Source: Sphingomonas natans (GTDB taxonomy: Bacteria; Pseudomonadota; Alphaproteobacteria; Sphingomonadales; Sphingomonadaceae). Taken from it: a DNA stretch of 64,000 nucleotides. Positions 8,504-17,718 of this stretch are shown here, in pieces (the first letter of the stretch is position 1; the number at the start of each line of letters is the position of its first letter). The translations under genes were made by a program, and so were the position numbers. The notes below the pieces were generated by a model that did no database searches, was not told the origin of the DNA, and saw only the letters and a list, made by a program, of their open reading frames with translations. Location: contig NZ_JAUOTP010000009.1 in assembly GCF_030546695.1 (NCBI RefSeq), positions 124,001-188,000 on the forward strand, written 5' to 3'.

Positions 8504-9184
8504 TTAGCTATGGTTCGCGGGATTTACGATCTCAAGCCGCCTTATCCCGCGAACAACGGCCCATATCGCGGCCTGGGTCCGGTTGGTTACCCTCAGTTTG
8601 CGGAAGAGGACTTTGATGCATATCTTCACTGTCGTTACGGAGAGCGACATCCGCTCAGCTATGACCTTGTTCGTCGCGCCGGCTACCAAATGTTGCAAGA
8701 TTTCGATTTCCTCGCCCGAAAGATCTATCGGCATGCTGGCGTCGGCTCCCGACGGACCAAGCGGTTGATGTCTCAGAAGCTCCGCTATTACGTGAGACGA
8801 CACGATACGTTCGCCAAGAGAAACGAGATGCAGCGATATCACCATTTGATCGCAGGAAATGTCATCTGAAAGAATGCCTTCGACGCCGCCTCGAATAGCC
8901 TCGGAAACGGCGCCGATATCATAACGGTCAATCGTCAGCACGACGCGTGCTTCTGCGAAGAGCTGTTTGGCTACAAGCCATTCATCTGAGTGGGAGCGGT
9001 CCGGCGGGGTCGCGATCAGAATGAGGTCGAGCTTACCATCGTCGGCGTCGTTCCCGATCGACGTAAGATCGCGTGTGCTTGGAGCCGACCGTGCGACCCG
9101 CAGATTTCGTGCTTCGAGAACTGCCTTCAAACCATCTCGAGCCAGATCGTTCGAGCATACTAAGCCGATACGGGGAGCGCCCAA
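8504..9184 (-). CDS. LuxR/NarL-type transcriptional regulator with degenerate receiver domain (paralogue 1)
   Basis: This is a 226-residue protein. Residues 1-120 resemble a response-regulator receiver, but the usual phosphoacceptor strand reads LDLILIATPP with no aspartate, so phosphorylation is unlikely. Residues about 150-215 are a LuxR (GerE) helix-turn-helix: EIEILQHLVAGATNKVIAE, then SVTTVKICIKVLFRKLRV. The start is TTG 9184, supported by a strong GAGGAGG ribosome-binding site six bases upstream. It lies directly downstream of a paralogue of the same architecture, and both share a TCTTATCGGA element close upstream of their start codons. It probably controls the adjoining polysaccharide genes, but this rests on position only. 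Confidence 0.8.
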   Translation of the reverse strand: MGAPRIGLVCSNDLARDGLKAVLEARNLRVARSAPSTRDLTSIGNDADDGKLDLILIATPPDRSHSDEWLVAKQLFAEARVVLTIDRYDIGAVSEAIRGGVEGILSDDISCDQMVISLHLVSLGERIVSSHVIAELLRHQPLGPSGADASMPIDLSGEEIEILQHLVAGATNKVIAERMSLSVTTVKICIKVLFRKLRVTNRTQAAIWAVVRGIRRLEIVNPANHS

Positions 9185-9310
9185 AGCTGCCTCCTCTTAT
9201 CCGATAAGATAGCAATTCACCCAAGCTCGCCGGCGCCCATGGAACGTACGGCCGACGAGCTTCGGACTCGAGGCATTCTGACTCGAGGCAGGAGACGAGC
9301 TTGCTCTACC

Positions 9311-9994
9311 TCAAAAACAGGCGGCGCTCCCAATCTGGACAATCGCTGCAGCGCCTACCTGGTTGCGCGCTGCCCAGATCGCCGCCTGCGTCCGATTGTT
9401 AAGACGCAGCTTTCGAAGAATTGTCTTTATGTGAACCTTTACAGTTGCCTCTGCAATATTCAGCTGGCGAGCTATGACTTTGTTGGCTTCGCCATCTACC
9501 AGATGCCCCAGTATGTCGACCTCCCGTTGGGAAAGACCACTTGTAGACTGAATAGTTTCGGGTAAGCCTGACCGCTCGCTTTTGACACGACCGATCAGAT
9601 AGTCTGCCAAACGTGCCGGCAATACTCTTTCACCCAGAAATACGAGGCGCAATGCTCCAGCGAATTGGTCGGATGAAACACCATTCAAGATAAGACCGTC
9701 AATCTCTTGCTCGTAAGCGAAAATCATATCGTCAAGGCCGAAATCGGCAGCGGTCAGAACGCGCCGCGCCTGTGGAAATGCTGCTGCGAGTTCGGCGCAA
9801 GCCCGGGCTAAATCATCACGCTCTCCGATAGCCATGACGACGACCGAGGCTTTCTCGGTCGAAGAAGCGACGAGTTCGTCGATGCACGCCGCTGCGGCAA
9901 CCACCTCGAAATCTCGCTCGCCAAGAATATGCGACAGCCCCTCTCGGGTAATCTCATTAGGAACGATCAAAGCAACCTGTATTAGCTTGTCCAT
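9311..9994 (-). CDS. LuxR/NarL-type transcriptional regulator with degenerate receiver domain (paralogue 2)
   Basis: This is a 227-residue protein with the same domain plan as its neighbour: a pseudo-receiver (residues 1-120; phosphoacceptor region VVVMAIGE, no Asp) and a C-terminal LuxR HTH, LSQREVDILGHLVDGEANK followed by IAEATVKVHIKTILRKL. I chose ATG 9994 because a GGAGG lies eight bases upstream; the frame upstream of it is not supported. It precedes paralogue 1 on the minus strand, with 126 bases between them, so the pair may be co-transcribed or separately controlled. Receivers without the aspartate usually respond to a ligand or a partner protein rather than a kinase. Confidence 0.82.
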   Translation of the reverse strand: MDKLIQVALIVPNEITREGLSHILGERDFEVVAAAACIDELVASSTEKASVVVMAIGERDDLARACAELAAAFPQARRVLTAADFGLDDMIFAYEQEIDGLILNGVSSDQFAGALRLVFLGERVLPARLADYLIGRVKSERSGLPETIQSTSGLSQREVDILGHLVDGEANKVIARQLNIAEATVKVHIKTILRKLRLNNRTQAAIWAARNQVGAAAIVQIGSAACF

Positions 9995-10210
9995 CTCTAT
10001 ATCCTCCGATAAGAGATAATGGACTAAAAGGTATATCCGCACAAAGCGCGAGAATCTACTAAAAAAGACTCCAATATCGGGATTTTTATATCGATCCGAG
10101 ATTGACGTTAACGAGCGTCGTTACTTAGCGCCATCTGAGGTGGCACTCATTAATAGCCATAATTGACATAATATGAGTCGGAATAGTTGATGGTCGGTAC
10201 TGATCCTAGT
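9995..10210. promoter_or_regulatory. AT-rich promoter region of the LuxR pair / 3' end of the glycosyltransferase operon
   Basis: These 216 bases are strikingly AT-rich compared with the flanking genes, and no gene is visible. The minus-strand element TCTTATCGGAGG just before the start of paralogue 2 combines the ribosome-binding site with a motif shared with paralogue 1. An imperfect hairpin, AGCGCCATCTGAGGTGGCACT, lies near 10128-10148, downstream of the glycosyltransferase stop, and could aid termination, though no T-run follows it. Confidence 0.35.
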
Positions 10211-11383
10211 TTATCTATCAAAAAACCTTAGCAGTCCGTCGTAAGCCGCGTGTTCGGAATAGAGCTCCTTGAACAATTTTTCCGCGGCGGCCTCGGTTGC
10301 GGCTCTAAGCGCGGGGTCAGCAAGAAATGCCGAGACGGCGTCTGCGAATTGGTCGGCGTCATCCGCGATGACCAAGCCGTTTCCTGCCTTGACGCGATCT
10401 TCGCGCTCGACGCCGAGGCTCGTCGTTACCAACGCTCGGCCGTAGGAAAGCGCTTCTACAACCTTGGTTTTTACACCGTTACTGCCCGACACAAGTGGCG
10501 CCACCACGACGTGGGCAGATGCATATTCGGGTTGGAGTTCTCCTACCGGCCCGACGGTCACGATGCCCACCGGTTGCGTTGCCGCAAGCCCGCGGCAAAC
10601 CGAGCCGACGATACGAAAGTAAGCTCCAGGTTTTGCCCTGTGGATCGCTGGCCAGCAGCGGTCAATAAACCAGCGAAGCGATGCGCGGTTGCAGGATGTG
10701 TCAGCCCCTACAAAGAGGACGATCGGTCTGTCTCTCGGGGATGTGATCGAGCGGTGTGGGAATCCCATTCCGACCACCAAGCTCCGGCGCCCGGTACGCT
10801 TTTCATAGGACTGAACGTCGGCCTTATTATTGAAGGTAACGAGGTCGGCTGCCGCCAGTTCAGCATCGCGTTCCGCGAGAAACTTCACGTGGAGCTCCGC
10901 GGAGGTGGCAAGCTTGCGCTCAGTTTCGGTAAAAAAACCTCGCAGGGCGACGATCGTTGCCCGCTCCTGGGCGAGCTCCTTGGCGAAAGCACATGCGCCA
11001 AATGCGAGCAGCACGATGTCTGGATCATGTTTCTGTAATTGAAGTCTTAGCCATTTCCGCTCGGCACTGCCGAACGTCCGGGTGTCTTCGCGGCGGATCC
11101 TCATCATTCGTCGAAGCGCGTTGCGCATAACTGCCGGATGGAATGAGAGATAAGTGCGCCGACCAAGCCGTATGGTGCTGCGGATGCACCACTGATGGGC
11201 GCCAACCACATTGCTGCGCATTCTGACAATCGGACTTGAGCGCCCGCGCGAACAGTCGGTGACTAGGGAGACAACGTCCTCACCGCGGTCGACTAGATAG
11301 CTGCGGAGCCGATCGATATAAATGCCATCGCCCCCGACCACGGTGCCGTAGGGGTAGGCCTCGACGATGGCTATAGAGGGCAT
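10211..11383 (-). CDS. Family 4 glycosyltransferase
   Basis: This is a 390-residue GT-B glycosyltransferase. The N-terminus has a glycine-rich loop, YGTVVGGDGIYIDRL, typical of the acceptor domain of GT4 enzymes. The C-terminal half contains IVLFVGADTSCNRASLRWF and the donor-binding region GSNGVKTKVVEALSYGRALV, where the family normally has G.....K..E....G.PVV. It transfers a sugar from a nucleotide donor, probably in exopolysaccharide assembly. The start overlaps the end of the upstream glycosyltransferase by 13 bases. The donor sugar is not identifiable. Confidence 0.8.
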   Translation of the reverse strand: MPSIAIVEAYPYGTVVGGDGIYIDRLRSYLVDRGEDVVSLVTDCSRGRSSPIVRMRSNVVGAHQWCIRSTIRLGRRTYLSFHPAVMRNALRRMMRIRREDTRTFGSAERKWLRLQLQKHDPDIVLLAFGACAFAKELAQERATIVALRGFFTETERKLATSAELHVKFLAERDAELAAADLVTFNNKADVQSYEKRTGRRSLVVGMGFPHRSITSPRDRPIVLFVGADTSCNRASLRWFIDRCWPAIHRAKPGAYFRIVGSVCRGLAATQPVGIVTVGPVGELQPEYASAHVVVAPLVSGSNGVKTKVVEALSYGRALVTTSLGVEREDRVKAGNGLVIADDADQFADAVSAFLADPALRAATEAAAEKLFKELYSEHAAYDGLLRFFDR

Positions 11384-12534
11384 TGCGTTTCTCGCGCTGC
11401 GCCGCTCGAGATGAGGCGCTCCGGCTCGCGGCCGAGCACCTCACGTAGCAGAATGCGCCACTGTTCGATAAATCGGTCCGGCGAGAAGCGGTCGATGGAT
11501 CGCAGCAAGACCTTTTTTCGATCTTCCCGTTCGGCAGGGCCCATCGCCGCAAGTCGGCACATCGCGGCAGCAATGTCGTCGATGTCGTCCGCGTCAATCA
11601 GCAGAGCTGCGTCGCCAGCGACTTCTTCAAGAGCGGATGCTTTGGTAATCGCCGGAACAAGGCCGTGGCCGATTGCCTCGGCGACGGGTAAGCCGAAGCC
11701 TTCAAGTCTGCTCGCGAGAATGAAGCCACACGCATGCTGATACAGCCAGCTTAGCTCGGCGTCGGTCAGATAATGGAACATCACGACGCCGGGCGTCTGC
11801 TCTGCTGCACGGGCGGCCGCCTCGAAGCCTGGCTCGCGGCTTCCGCACATTACATAATGGAAACCACGATCACTCAATCCCGAGCGTTCAAACGCCGCAA
11901 TGCAGGAGATTTGATTCTTTCGGTCGCCAATGCTCCCCACAGTCAGCAAAAATGGCTTTCCGTGAAAATCGCGTGGGGCGACCGGAGCCGCCCTGTTGCC
12001 AATGTGAATAGCCGGATAGATCACTCGCCCGGTCATGCTTGGTCCGGTGTTGTAGCGCGCCCCATACGCACGTTGCGATGCATGGCTGACGAACACGACG
12101 TTCGGTCGAACGGTAGCGATCTGGTTGTAGATCGCCTCATAAGCTTTACACACATGCGGCTCGAATAATTCGGGATGCGTGATCGGACCGACATCATGGC
12201 AAAGGACAATGTCCTCGCGGCGCAGCGCGGTTGAGCCAACTGTGAAGGGATCAAGGTGGAGCACGGGGCGGTGTGATCGCCGTTGCGGTAATCGCCAGCT
12301 GCTTTGGCGGACATGCCCGCGCGTCTGCAAATACTGAATTCGCCCCAGCAAAGATCCGAGCCAGCGACCGGGTCGCGCCGATAGCGCTAATGGCCCATAA
12401 TAGATGTCGCCGATGAAGTCGGAAACGCCCTCTATGAGCTCGCGGCCAATGAAGTACTTTCCAGTGCGATTGTGTATAGACAGGGTAAAGTCGACATCGA
12501 TCCTGGGATCCGAGTCAAGCCTATGGCTTAGCAT
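11371..12534 (-). CDS. Family 1/4 glycosyltransferase (mannosyltransferase-like)
   Basis: This is a 387-residue GT-B enzyme with the typical C-terminal pattern: LLTVGSIGDRKNQISCIAAF near the middle, then LASRLEGFGLPVAEAIGHG, which is the E.FG.P..EA...G donor-binding motif of GT4 glycosyltransferases. I chose ATG 12534 because a run of six G lies five bases upstream as a strong ribosome-binding site; the frame extends 51 codons further but without family-like sequence. It is the first gene of a two-gene minus-strand operon that diverges from the decayed region. Its role in extracellular or surface polysaccharide is inferred from its neighbours. Confidence 0.8.
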   Translation of the reverse strand: MLSHRLDSDPRIDVDFTLSIHNRTGKYFIGRELIEGVSDFIGDIYYGPLALSARPGRWLGSLLGRIQYLQTRGHVRQSSWRLPQRRSHRPVLHLDPFTVGSTALRREDIVLCHDVGPITHPELFEPHVCKAYEAIYNQIATVRPNVVFVSHASQRAYGARYNTGPSMTGRVIYPAIHIGNRAAPVAPRDFHGKPFLLTVGSIGDRKNQISCIAAFERSGLSDRGFHYVMCGSREPGFEAAARAAEQTPGVVMFHYLTDAELSWLYQHACGFILASRLEGFGLPVAEAIGHGLVPAITKASALEEVAGDAALLIDADDIDDIAAAMCRLAAMGPAEREDRKKVLLRSIDRFSPDRFIEQWRILLREVLGREPERLISSGAARETQCPL

Positions 12535-13267
12535 GCTGCCCCCCTGCCAAACACCGTGCCTCGTCAAGCCTCGCGCCCAAATTATTCTGCATCCTGTTGC
12601 TTGCGCAGCGCTAGACGCGATTGAGTTCACGATACGATGCTTGCGACTCCCTTTTTCTGGATCGTACCGCACAAAACCCGCGGGCATTTTGCGATTCGAT
12701 CATGATAATGTGTTTATCGCGTGTTAACATGCCGTCAAGTGCGAGTTTTTCTGCTTTGGCGAACAAATCCGGCTTAGCTATTACGAGGTATCGTTGAATG
12801 AAGTCACTGCCGCGGGGAACCGATGTAGGCAGTCCTGCGGTTTTAACGCTTCGAGCTAGCTGCGCCGATGAGCAATCCGGGCACCCGATCGAGCGATCGA
12901 TTGTGACGGCCGAGCATCCGAAACTGGGCTAAGGTTTCGACGAGCGGATCACGATGCGCGAAGGCGCCGAGCGAGGGCTGCTCTCGAAATGGCTCTGGGG
13001 ACCATAGAATGGCGGCGGTGCTGCGCGTATCGAGATCCATAATATTGATATTGTTCGAGATTGCTCCTTGGGGGCGGTTGCAGTCGGTCGCGCGAGCCGG
13101 ACGCGCAGCGCTCCCGCCGAGCGGTTCGTTGATGGTTCAACCAGGCACCGAGACTAGACGGTTGGCTGCGTCCGACTCCAGCGGTTCGCGGGATTGGCTC
13201 AGATGCAGTTATCCTCACGCCTGTCCTGAAATAGACCAGCGGGGCTCAGCAGTTTTGCGCATTGGGT
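12535..13267. other. 733-base stretch without a supported gene
   Basis: The first part (12535-12830) is AT-rich and should contain the promoter of the glycosyltransferase pair. From about 12840 to 13267 several short frames exist on both strands; the best is 65 codons on the minus strand at 12843-13040. None shows a recognisable domain, and none has a convincing ribosome-binding site. The base composition and the adjacent relics suggest decayed accessory DNA. Confidence 0.4.
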
Positions 13268-13588
13268 CTATGACCGGATTCCCAACAGGGCTCGCTTGGC
13301 TCGAGACGAGAACGTTTGCTTGGTTGGCAGCGGCAATGCCGAGAAATGGACTGAGCTCTCCGGCGACTTCGCTTCAAAGCATCGCCTACACAGGCACTCG
13401 ACGTTGCTTTCGTCATAGGTTGCTTCGTCGGTGACGAGGCCGAGATAATCCGAAACCGTAGATGGAGTGATCCTGCCCTCGTGAGCGCACCGTCTGCAGA
13501 GTGGCTCTGTTAGCAATTGGCGCATGCGCCGCGCTATGCTCAATTTGTCGGCCCTCAGCCCGATCATCGCGATCATCCTACTGTCCAA
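13268..13588 (-). pseudogene. Degenerate HNH-endonuclease-like ORF
   Basis: This is an open frame of 106 codons. Its middle, PLCRRCAHEGRITPSTVSDY and then YDESNVECLCRRCFEAK, follows the layout of small phage-type HNH endonucleases (PLC..C...G..TPA..VDH ... N...LC..CH). The zinc cysteines survive as two CxxC pairs. The first catalytic histidine position is Tyr (SDY instead of DH) and the last is Phe (CRRCF instead of C..CH), so nuclease activity is unlikely. It sits beside an IS5 remnant and is most simply a relic of mobile or phage DNA. Alternatively it could be a zinc-binding protein that has lost catalysis. The similarity is from memory of the family and should be confirmed. Confidence 0.45.
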
Positions 13589-13639
13589 TGCGGGGCAGGA
13601 ATAATAACCCCTTTGGAGCAGTTAGGCGATAATAATGAT

Positions 13640-14260
13640 GTATCGCCCCGGTCAGCGGGGTCGGCCGTGGTCTTTGCGATGGCACGACGTGCCTGCAGAC
13701 GATGGTCCCAACGACGATCTACACGCTTCATTCGATGCAGGCGGCCCGGCATCGTCAACGGGTTTTTCGCGGGCCGCACCGCGAAGGGCGGGGGGCCAGA
13801 CCAGTCGACGCGCTTTGCTTGAAAGGGCCTGTTCCCCGACAAATCGAGCATACCAAGGGCGACCTGAACTCGAAGCGTCGCGCGGTCTGCGGGGGCACGT
13901 CGTTGATCATGCTGCTGAGCGAAGGCCGGATGAACGACTACAGGGGCTTTGCCCTCTTAGTGGACGCCTTGCCCGGCGCCAAAGCCCTGCTCGGTGACAG
14001 AGGCTATGATACCATTGGGTACCCATTCGCGCTGGCAGTTTGAAAAATTGCTACCTGCATCCCGTCAAAGGCGAACCGGAAGGAGCCGATCTCGCACAGC
14101 GCACCGTTTGACCGCCAGCGACACAAGATCAAAATCGTGATCGGAAGGCTCGAGGACTGGCGACGCATGCGCACTCGCTACGATCGCTGCCGTCCCCTTC
14201 ATGTCTTCATCTGACTCGCTGTCACTGTCATCTTCCGACTTCATCAATAGGTTCAGAACC
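13640..14260 (+). mobile_element. IS5-family (IS427/IS1031-like) insertion sequence remnant
   Basis: Transposase fragments are spread over several frames. LRWHDVPADDGPN and VNGFFAGRTAKGGGPDQ correspond to the N-terminal third. LLSEGRMNDY with ALPGAKALLGDRGYD corresponds to the segment around the second catalytic Asp. RQRHKIKIVIGRLEDWRR followed by RTRYDRC corresponds to the C-terminal region. In active members the C-terminal segment reads RH.IE...GRLKDWR; here the Glu is Lys, and at least two frameshifts separate the pieces, so the element is dead. The right end is probably near TTCATCAATAGGTTCAGAACC (to about 14260). I could not find a matching left terminal repeat, so the left boundary is approximate. 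Confidence 0.7.
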
Positions 14261-14974
14261 TGGCTGGGCACAGTTCCTCATGCGGTTGGCTAGCGCAAAC
14301 ACCTCGGCGGCCAGCCTTAAGTCGTCATCGGTGGCCCATGGAATTTCTGCCCGGGCCAGTGCTTTGATCGCACCCGCTCGTTCGGCTTTGCTGGGGCGCC
14401 ATGGTGCCAATAGTGGCGGCTGGCACGGCACATGCTTATAGGTAAGGCCCGCCCGGATCATCAAAAGCGCTGTCGTGGATATCCCAACATGCCGGCTTAA
14501 CGCCCCGAGTGGCGGCCGATGACCGCAATGATGACAGGCGGCGCACAAAGATCGAATTTCTCTGATCTCATCGTCAGTGAATCCTCGAGCTTGGGCCATG
14601 TTCCAGAACATCACTTCGAAGATTGCATCCTGCAAATGTTCTTCTGGAATAGTCCAAAGGTGGGAAACTGCCTGAGTCGCGGTCAATGCATGATGAAGGC
14701 TACTTCGCTTGCTTTTCAGATCCCCCAGTTGGATTTGGACCGGGCCCCGGCAGTGCTTGCCCATATTAATATAAGGCGACTTACCCGCTGGCCGTGGAGT
14801 CGGCAGGCAGTCACCGAGCAGAGGATCAAACGGGCTATGATCACGGACCGGTAGTTCGAATTCGCGGTAACCATCTCGCGCTTTATCGCTGCGGTTATGA
14901 CTATTTGGGCCGGGCTTTATATTTTCACAGGTGCGGGATATTGAGAGGGAAGCCGGCGTGGGGGAGGATGCCAT
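14228..14974 (-). CDS. Hypothetical protein, probably 3'-truncated by the IS5 remnant
   Basis: This is a 248-codon frame of unknown function. The part from about residue 70 (in-frame ATG 14764) onward looks coding, with a Cys/His-rich patch, CAACHHCGHRPPLGALSRHVG, around residues 145-165, followed by a helix-rich C-terminus. The stop lies inside the right end of the IS5 remnant, so the last residues are probably IS-derived and the natural C-terminus lost. The N-terminal 70 residues are less certain. I recognise no family. It may be a relic. Confidence 0.4.
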   Translation of the reverse strand: MASSPTPASLSISRTCENIKPGPNSHNRSDKARDGYREFELPVRDHSPFDPLLGDCLPTPRPAGKSPYINMGKHCRGPVQIQLGDLKSKRSSLHHALTATQAVSHLWTIPEEHLQDAIFEVMFWNMAQARGFTDDEIREIRSLCAACHHCGHRPPLGALSRHVGISTTALLMIRAGLTYKHVPCQPPLLAPWRPSKAERAGAIKALARAEIPWATDDDLRLAAEVFALANRMRNCAQPGSEPIDEVGR

Positions 14975-15139
14975 CCGGTCAGGCGCTCTGCGGTAGCCAC
15001 TGCGATAGTCAACGGCGCTGCGGGGCGCCGCTCAGAGCATAGCAAAAGCGTCGCGGGTGGACCATGAGCCTGAGGAGGAAGTGGGCAGGAGCTCCGATTG
15101 TCGGCATATGGGCCTGCTCTGATCTGCGAAGGGGTGACG

Positions 15140-17575
15140 ATGCGGCTCGCATCACTTTGGCTGATCGGCGTCGCGTTCGCCGGCGCGGCACGCGGCGGTG
15201 CCGCCGACTATCATAAGGCACCTGCCGCGATCGCGAAGATTTTGGAGACGCCGCCAACGCCGGCCGTGGCCATCTCCCCCGACCGCAAAATTATCGCACT
15301 TCTTGGGCGGGAGAATCTGCCGACGATCGCGGCGCTCTCGAAGCCGATCCTCAGGCTCGCCGGCTACCGCATCGATCCAGTCACCAACGGTCAGGCAGAG
15401 GTGCGCACGACCTGGTCGAACACGCTGACGCTGCTGGACGTCTCGACCGGGCACGAGACGCCAGTGGCGCTGCCGGCGGGCGTCCGTTTCGCAACGCCGG
15501 GATGGTCGCCCGATGGCAAGCGGCTCGCCTTTGTTGTCCAGGTCGCCGACCAGTTGGCGGTGTGGACGACGGGGCTGGACGGCATCGCGAAGCCGCTGGT
15601 GGAGCATGCCAACGCGGCCTTCGAAGGCGCGCCTTTTGCGTGGTTGCCGGACAGCAGCGGGCTTATCGTGCGGACGGTTGACGCGGGGCGTGGGGTTTTG
15701 CCCGTGGCAGAAAGCAAGCCCGAAGGCCCGGTCGTGCAGGACGGTACGGGGCGTCGCGGGGCCACGCGCACGTATGAGGATTTGCTGCGGGACAATGCCG
15801 ATGAGCGCGCCTTCGAGCATTTTTTTGGGGGGCAGCTTGTCCGCGTACCAATCAGGGGAGGGGTGGCGACGCCGATCGGCGCGGTCGCTTTGTGGAAAAG
15901 CTTCAGCATTTCGCCCAATGGGAGCTACCTGCTGACCGAGCGCCTCAAACGTCCCTACAGCTATCTCGTGCCTGCGGATTTTTTTCCGACCGAGATCGTG
16001 GTCGCGACGCTGGATGGTCGCCCGGTAAAAACGCTCGTCGATCGGCCGCTTGCCGACAACCTTCCGGTGGATTTCGACGCGACCGTCAAAGGCCCTCGCA
16101 AGGCCGAGTGGCGCGCCGACGTGCCCGCGACGTTGGTCTGGGCCGAGGCACTCGACGGCGGCGACCCCAAGGCGCAGGTCCCTTTCCACGACAGGATCCT
16201 GATGCAGGCCGCCCCGTTCGACGGGGCTGCGACGACTTTGGCCGACATGACGAGCCGCTTTGACCAGGTCGTATGGGGTGACGATCGATTCGCATTGCTC
16301 GTCGATCGCGAATGGAAAACGCGCACGGAGCATCGCTACGCCGTCGCGCCCGGCAACCCCGGCCCGACGCACCTGCTCCTCACGCGCAACTATCAGGATC
16401 AATATGGCGATCCGGGCGAGCCGGTTACGGAGAGGAATACTGCGGGCCGGCAGGTGATGCGCTTCACGCCCGATCATCAGGCCGTGTTCGCGATCGGGGA
16501 GGGGGCGACCAAGACGGGCGCCTTTCCGTTTCTCGCGCGGATGCCCATTTCAGGGGGCGTCCAGACGATCATGTGGCGCGCCAAGTCACCCTATTACGAG
16601 CGGGTCGTCTCGCTGCTCGACATGACGGGCGTGAACATTCTGACGCGGCGCGAGAGCGCCACCGAGCCCCCCAACTATTTCGTCCGCAAGGTGTCGGGCG
16701 GAGCGCCGCGCGCAGTGACGCATTCCCCCGATCCCGCGCCAATGTTCGCGGCCGTGAAGCGCCGGACGATCGCGTATCAGCGCGCGGACGGGCTGCCGCT
16801 CGCCGGCACGCTTTACACGCCCGCCGGTTACGATCCGAAGCGAGACGGGCCGCTCCCCACCTTGCTGTGGGCTTATCCGGCGGAGTTCACCGACGCGTCC
16901 GTGGCGGGACAGATCGTGGACCAGGGCAACCGGTTTACGAGGCCGCGCGGGGTCAGCCCGCTGTTCCTGCTGACCCAGGGGTATGCGGTGCTCGACAATC
17001 CGGCGATGCCGATCATCGGCGAGAATGGGGCCGAGCCGAACGACACCTATGTCAAACAACTGGTGGCGGATGCCGAGGCGGGGGTCGACGCGGTCGTGAA
17101 GCTGGGCATTGGCGATCCCGGGCGCATGGCGGTGGGCGGCCACAGCTATGGCGCGTTCATGACTGCCAACCTCTTGGCGCATACTGCCCTGTTCCGCGCG
17201 GGGATCGCGCGATCGGGGGCGTATAACCGGACGCTCACCCCGTTCGGCTTCCAAGCCGAGCAGCGCACCTACTGGCAGGCGATGCCGACCTATACCGAAA
17301 TGAGCCCCTTCACCTTCGCGGACAGGATCAAGACGCCGATCCTGCTGATCCACGGCGCGGCCGATGACAATCCCGGCACCTTCCCGATCCAATCCGAGCG
17401 GATGTATGCGGCGCTGAAGGGCAATGGGGCGACCGTGCGCTACGTCATACTGCCCAACGAGCCGCATAATTATCGCGCGATGGAGTCGACGCAGGAAACA
17501 CTGTGGCAGATGACCGACTGGCTCGACCGCTACGCGAAACCGCCAAAACCGGCCCCGGCCACTCCGGCCCACTGA
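15140..17575 (+). CDS. Secreted S9-family serine peptidase, glutamyl endopeptidase (CGEP)-like
   Basis: This is an 811-residue prolyl-oligopeptidase-family peptidase. I chose ATG 15140 because GAAGGGG lies just upstream and because it begins a clear signal peptide (MRLASLWLIGVAFAGAARGG). Residues 30-550 form the propeller-like N-terminal domain. The catalytic alpha/beta-hydrolase domain has GGHSYGAF (nucleophile Ser669), HGAADDNPG (Asp about 742) and NEPHNY (His about 776). IARSGAYNRTLTPFGFQ and EMSPFTFADRIKTPILLIHG match the glutamyl endopeptidase branch known from plant chloroplasts and many bacteria. It should act in the periplasm on peptides. It stands alone, followed by a 143-base gap and an UrcA-family gene. 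Confidence 0.88.
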   Translation: MRLASLWLIGVAFAGAARGGAADYHKAPAAIAKILETPPTPAVAISPDRKIIALLGRENLPTIAALSKPILRLAGYRIDPVTNGQAEVRTTWSNTLTLLDVSTGHETPVALPAGVRFATPGWSPDGKRLAFVVQVADQLAVWTTGLDGIAKPLVEHANAAFEGAPFAWLPDSSGLIVRTVDAGRGVLPVAESKPEGPVVQDGTGRRGATRTYEDLLRDNADERAFEHFFGGQLVRVPIRGGVATPIGAVALWKSFSISPNGSYLLTERLKRPYSYLVPADFFPTEIVVATLDGRPVKTLVDRPLADNLPVDFDATVKGPRKAEWRADVPATLVWAEALDGGDPKAQVPFHDRILMQAAPFDGAATTLADMTSRFDQVVWGDDRFALLVDREWKTRTEHRYAVAPGNPGPTHLLLTRNYQDQYGDPGEPVTERNTAGRQVMRFTPDHQAVFAIGEGATKTGAFPFLARMPISGGVQTIMWRAKSPYYERVVSLLDMTGVNILTRRESATEPPNYFVRKVSGGAPRAVTHSPDPAPMFAAVKRRTIAYQRADGLPLAGTLYTPAGYDPKRDGPLPTLLWAYPAEFTDASVAGQIVDQGNRFTRPRGVSPLFLLTQGYAVLDNPAMPIIGENGAEPNDTYVKQLVADAEAGVDAVVKLGIGDPGRMAVGGHSYGAFMTANLLAHTALFRAGIARSGAYNRTLTPFGFQAEQRTYWQAMPTYTEMSPFTFADRIKTPILLIHGAADDNPGTFPIQSERMYAALKGNGATVRYVILPNEPHNYRAMESTQETLWQMTDWLDRYAKPPKPAPATPAH

Positions 17576-17718
17576 AAGGCGGGAGCGCCATCCATCATTT
17601 TTTACGATCTTTTAACGATTGGTGCCCGCCCGCTTCACGAACGGATGACAGCCGGAACCCTAATGCGTCTTCATCGGCCGCCATCGTGACGCGCCGAATG
17701 GGTCAAGGGGTTCTTGTC

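Noticed and set aside
15140-17575. Lasso-peptide isopeptidase or RiPP leader protease role for the S9 peptidase
   Set aside because: Its catalytic region follows the glutamyl endopeptidase (CGEP) pattern, and no lasso B/C genes or TonB receptor lie nearby; a link to the YcaO system is only positional.
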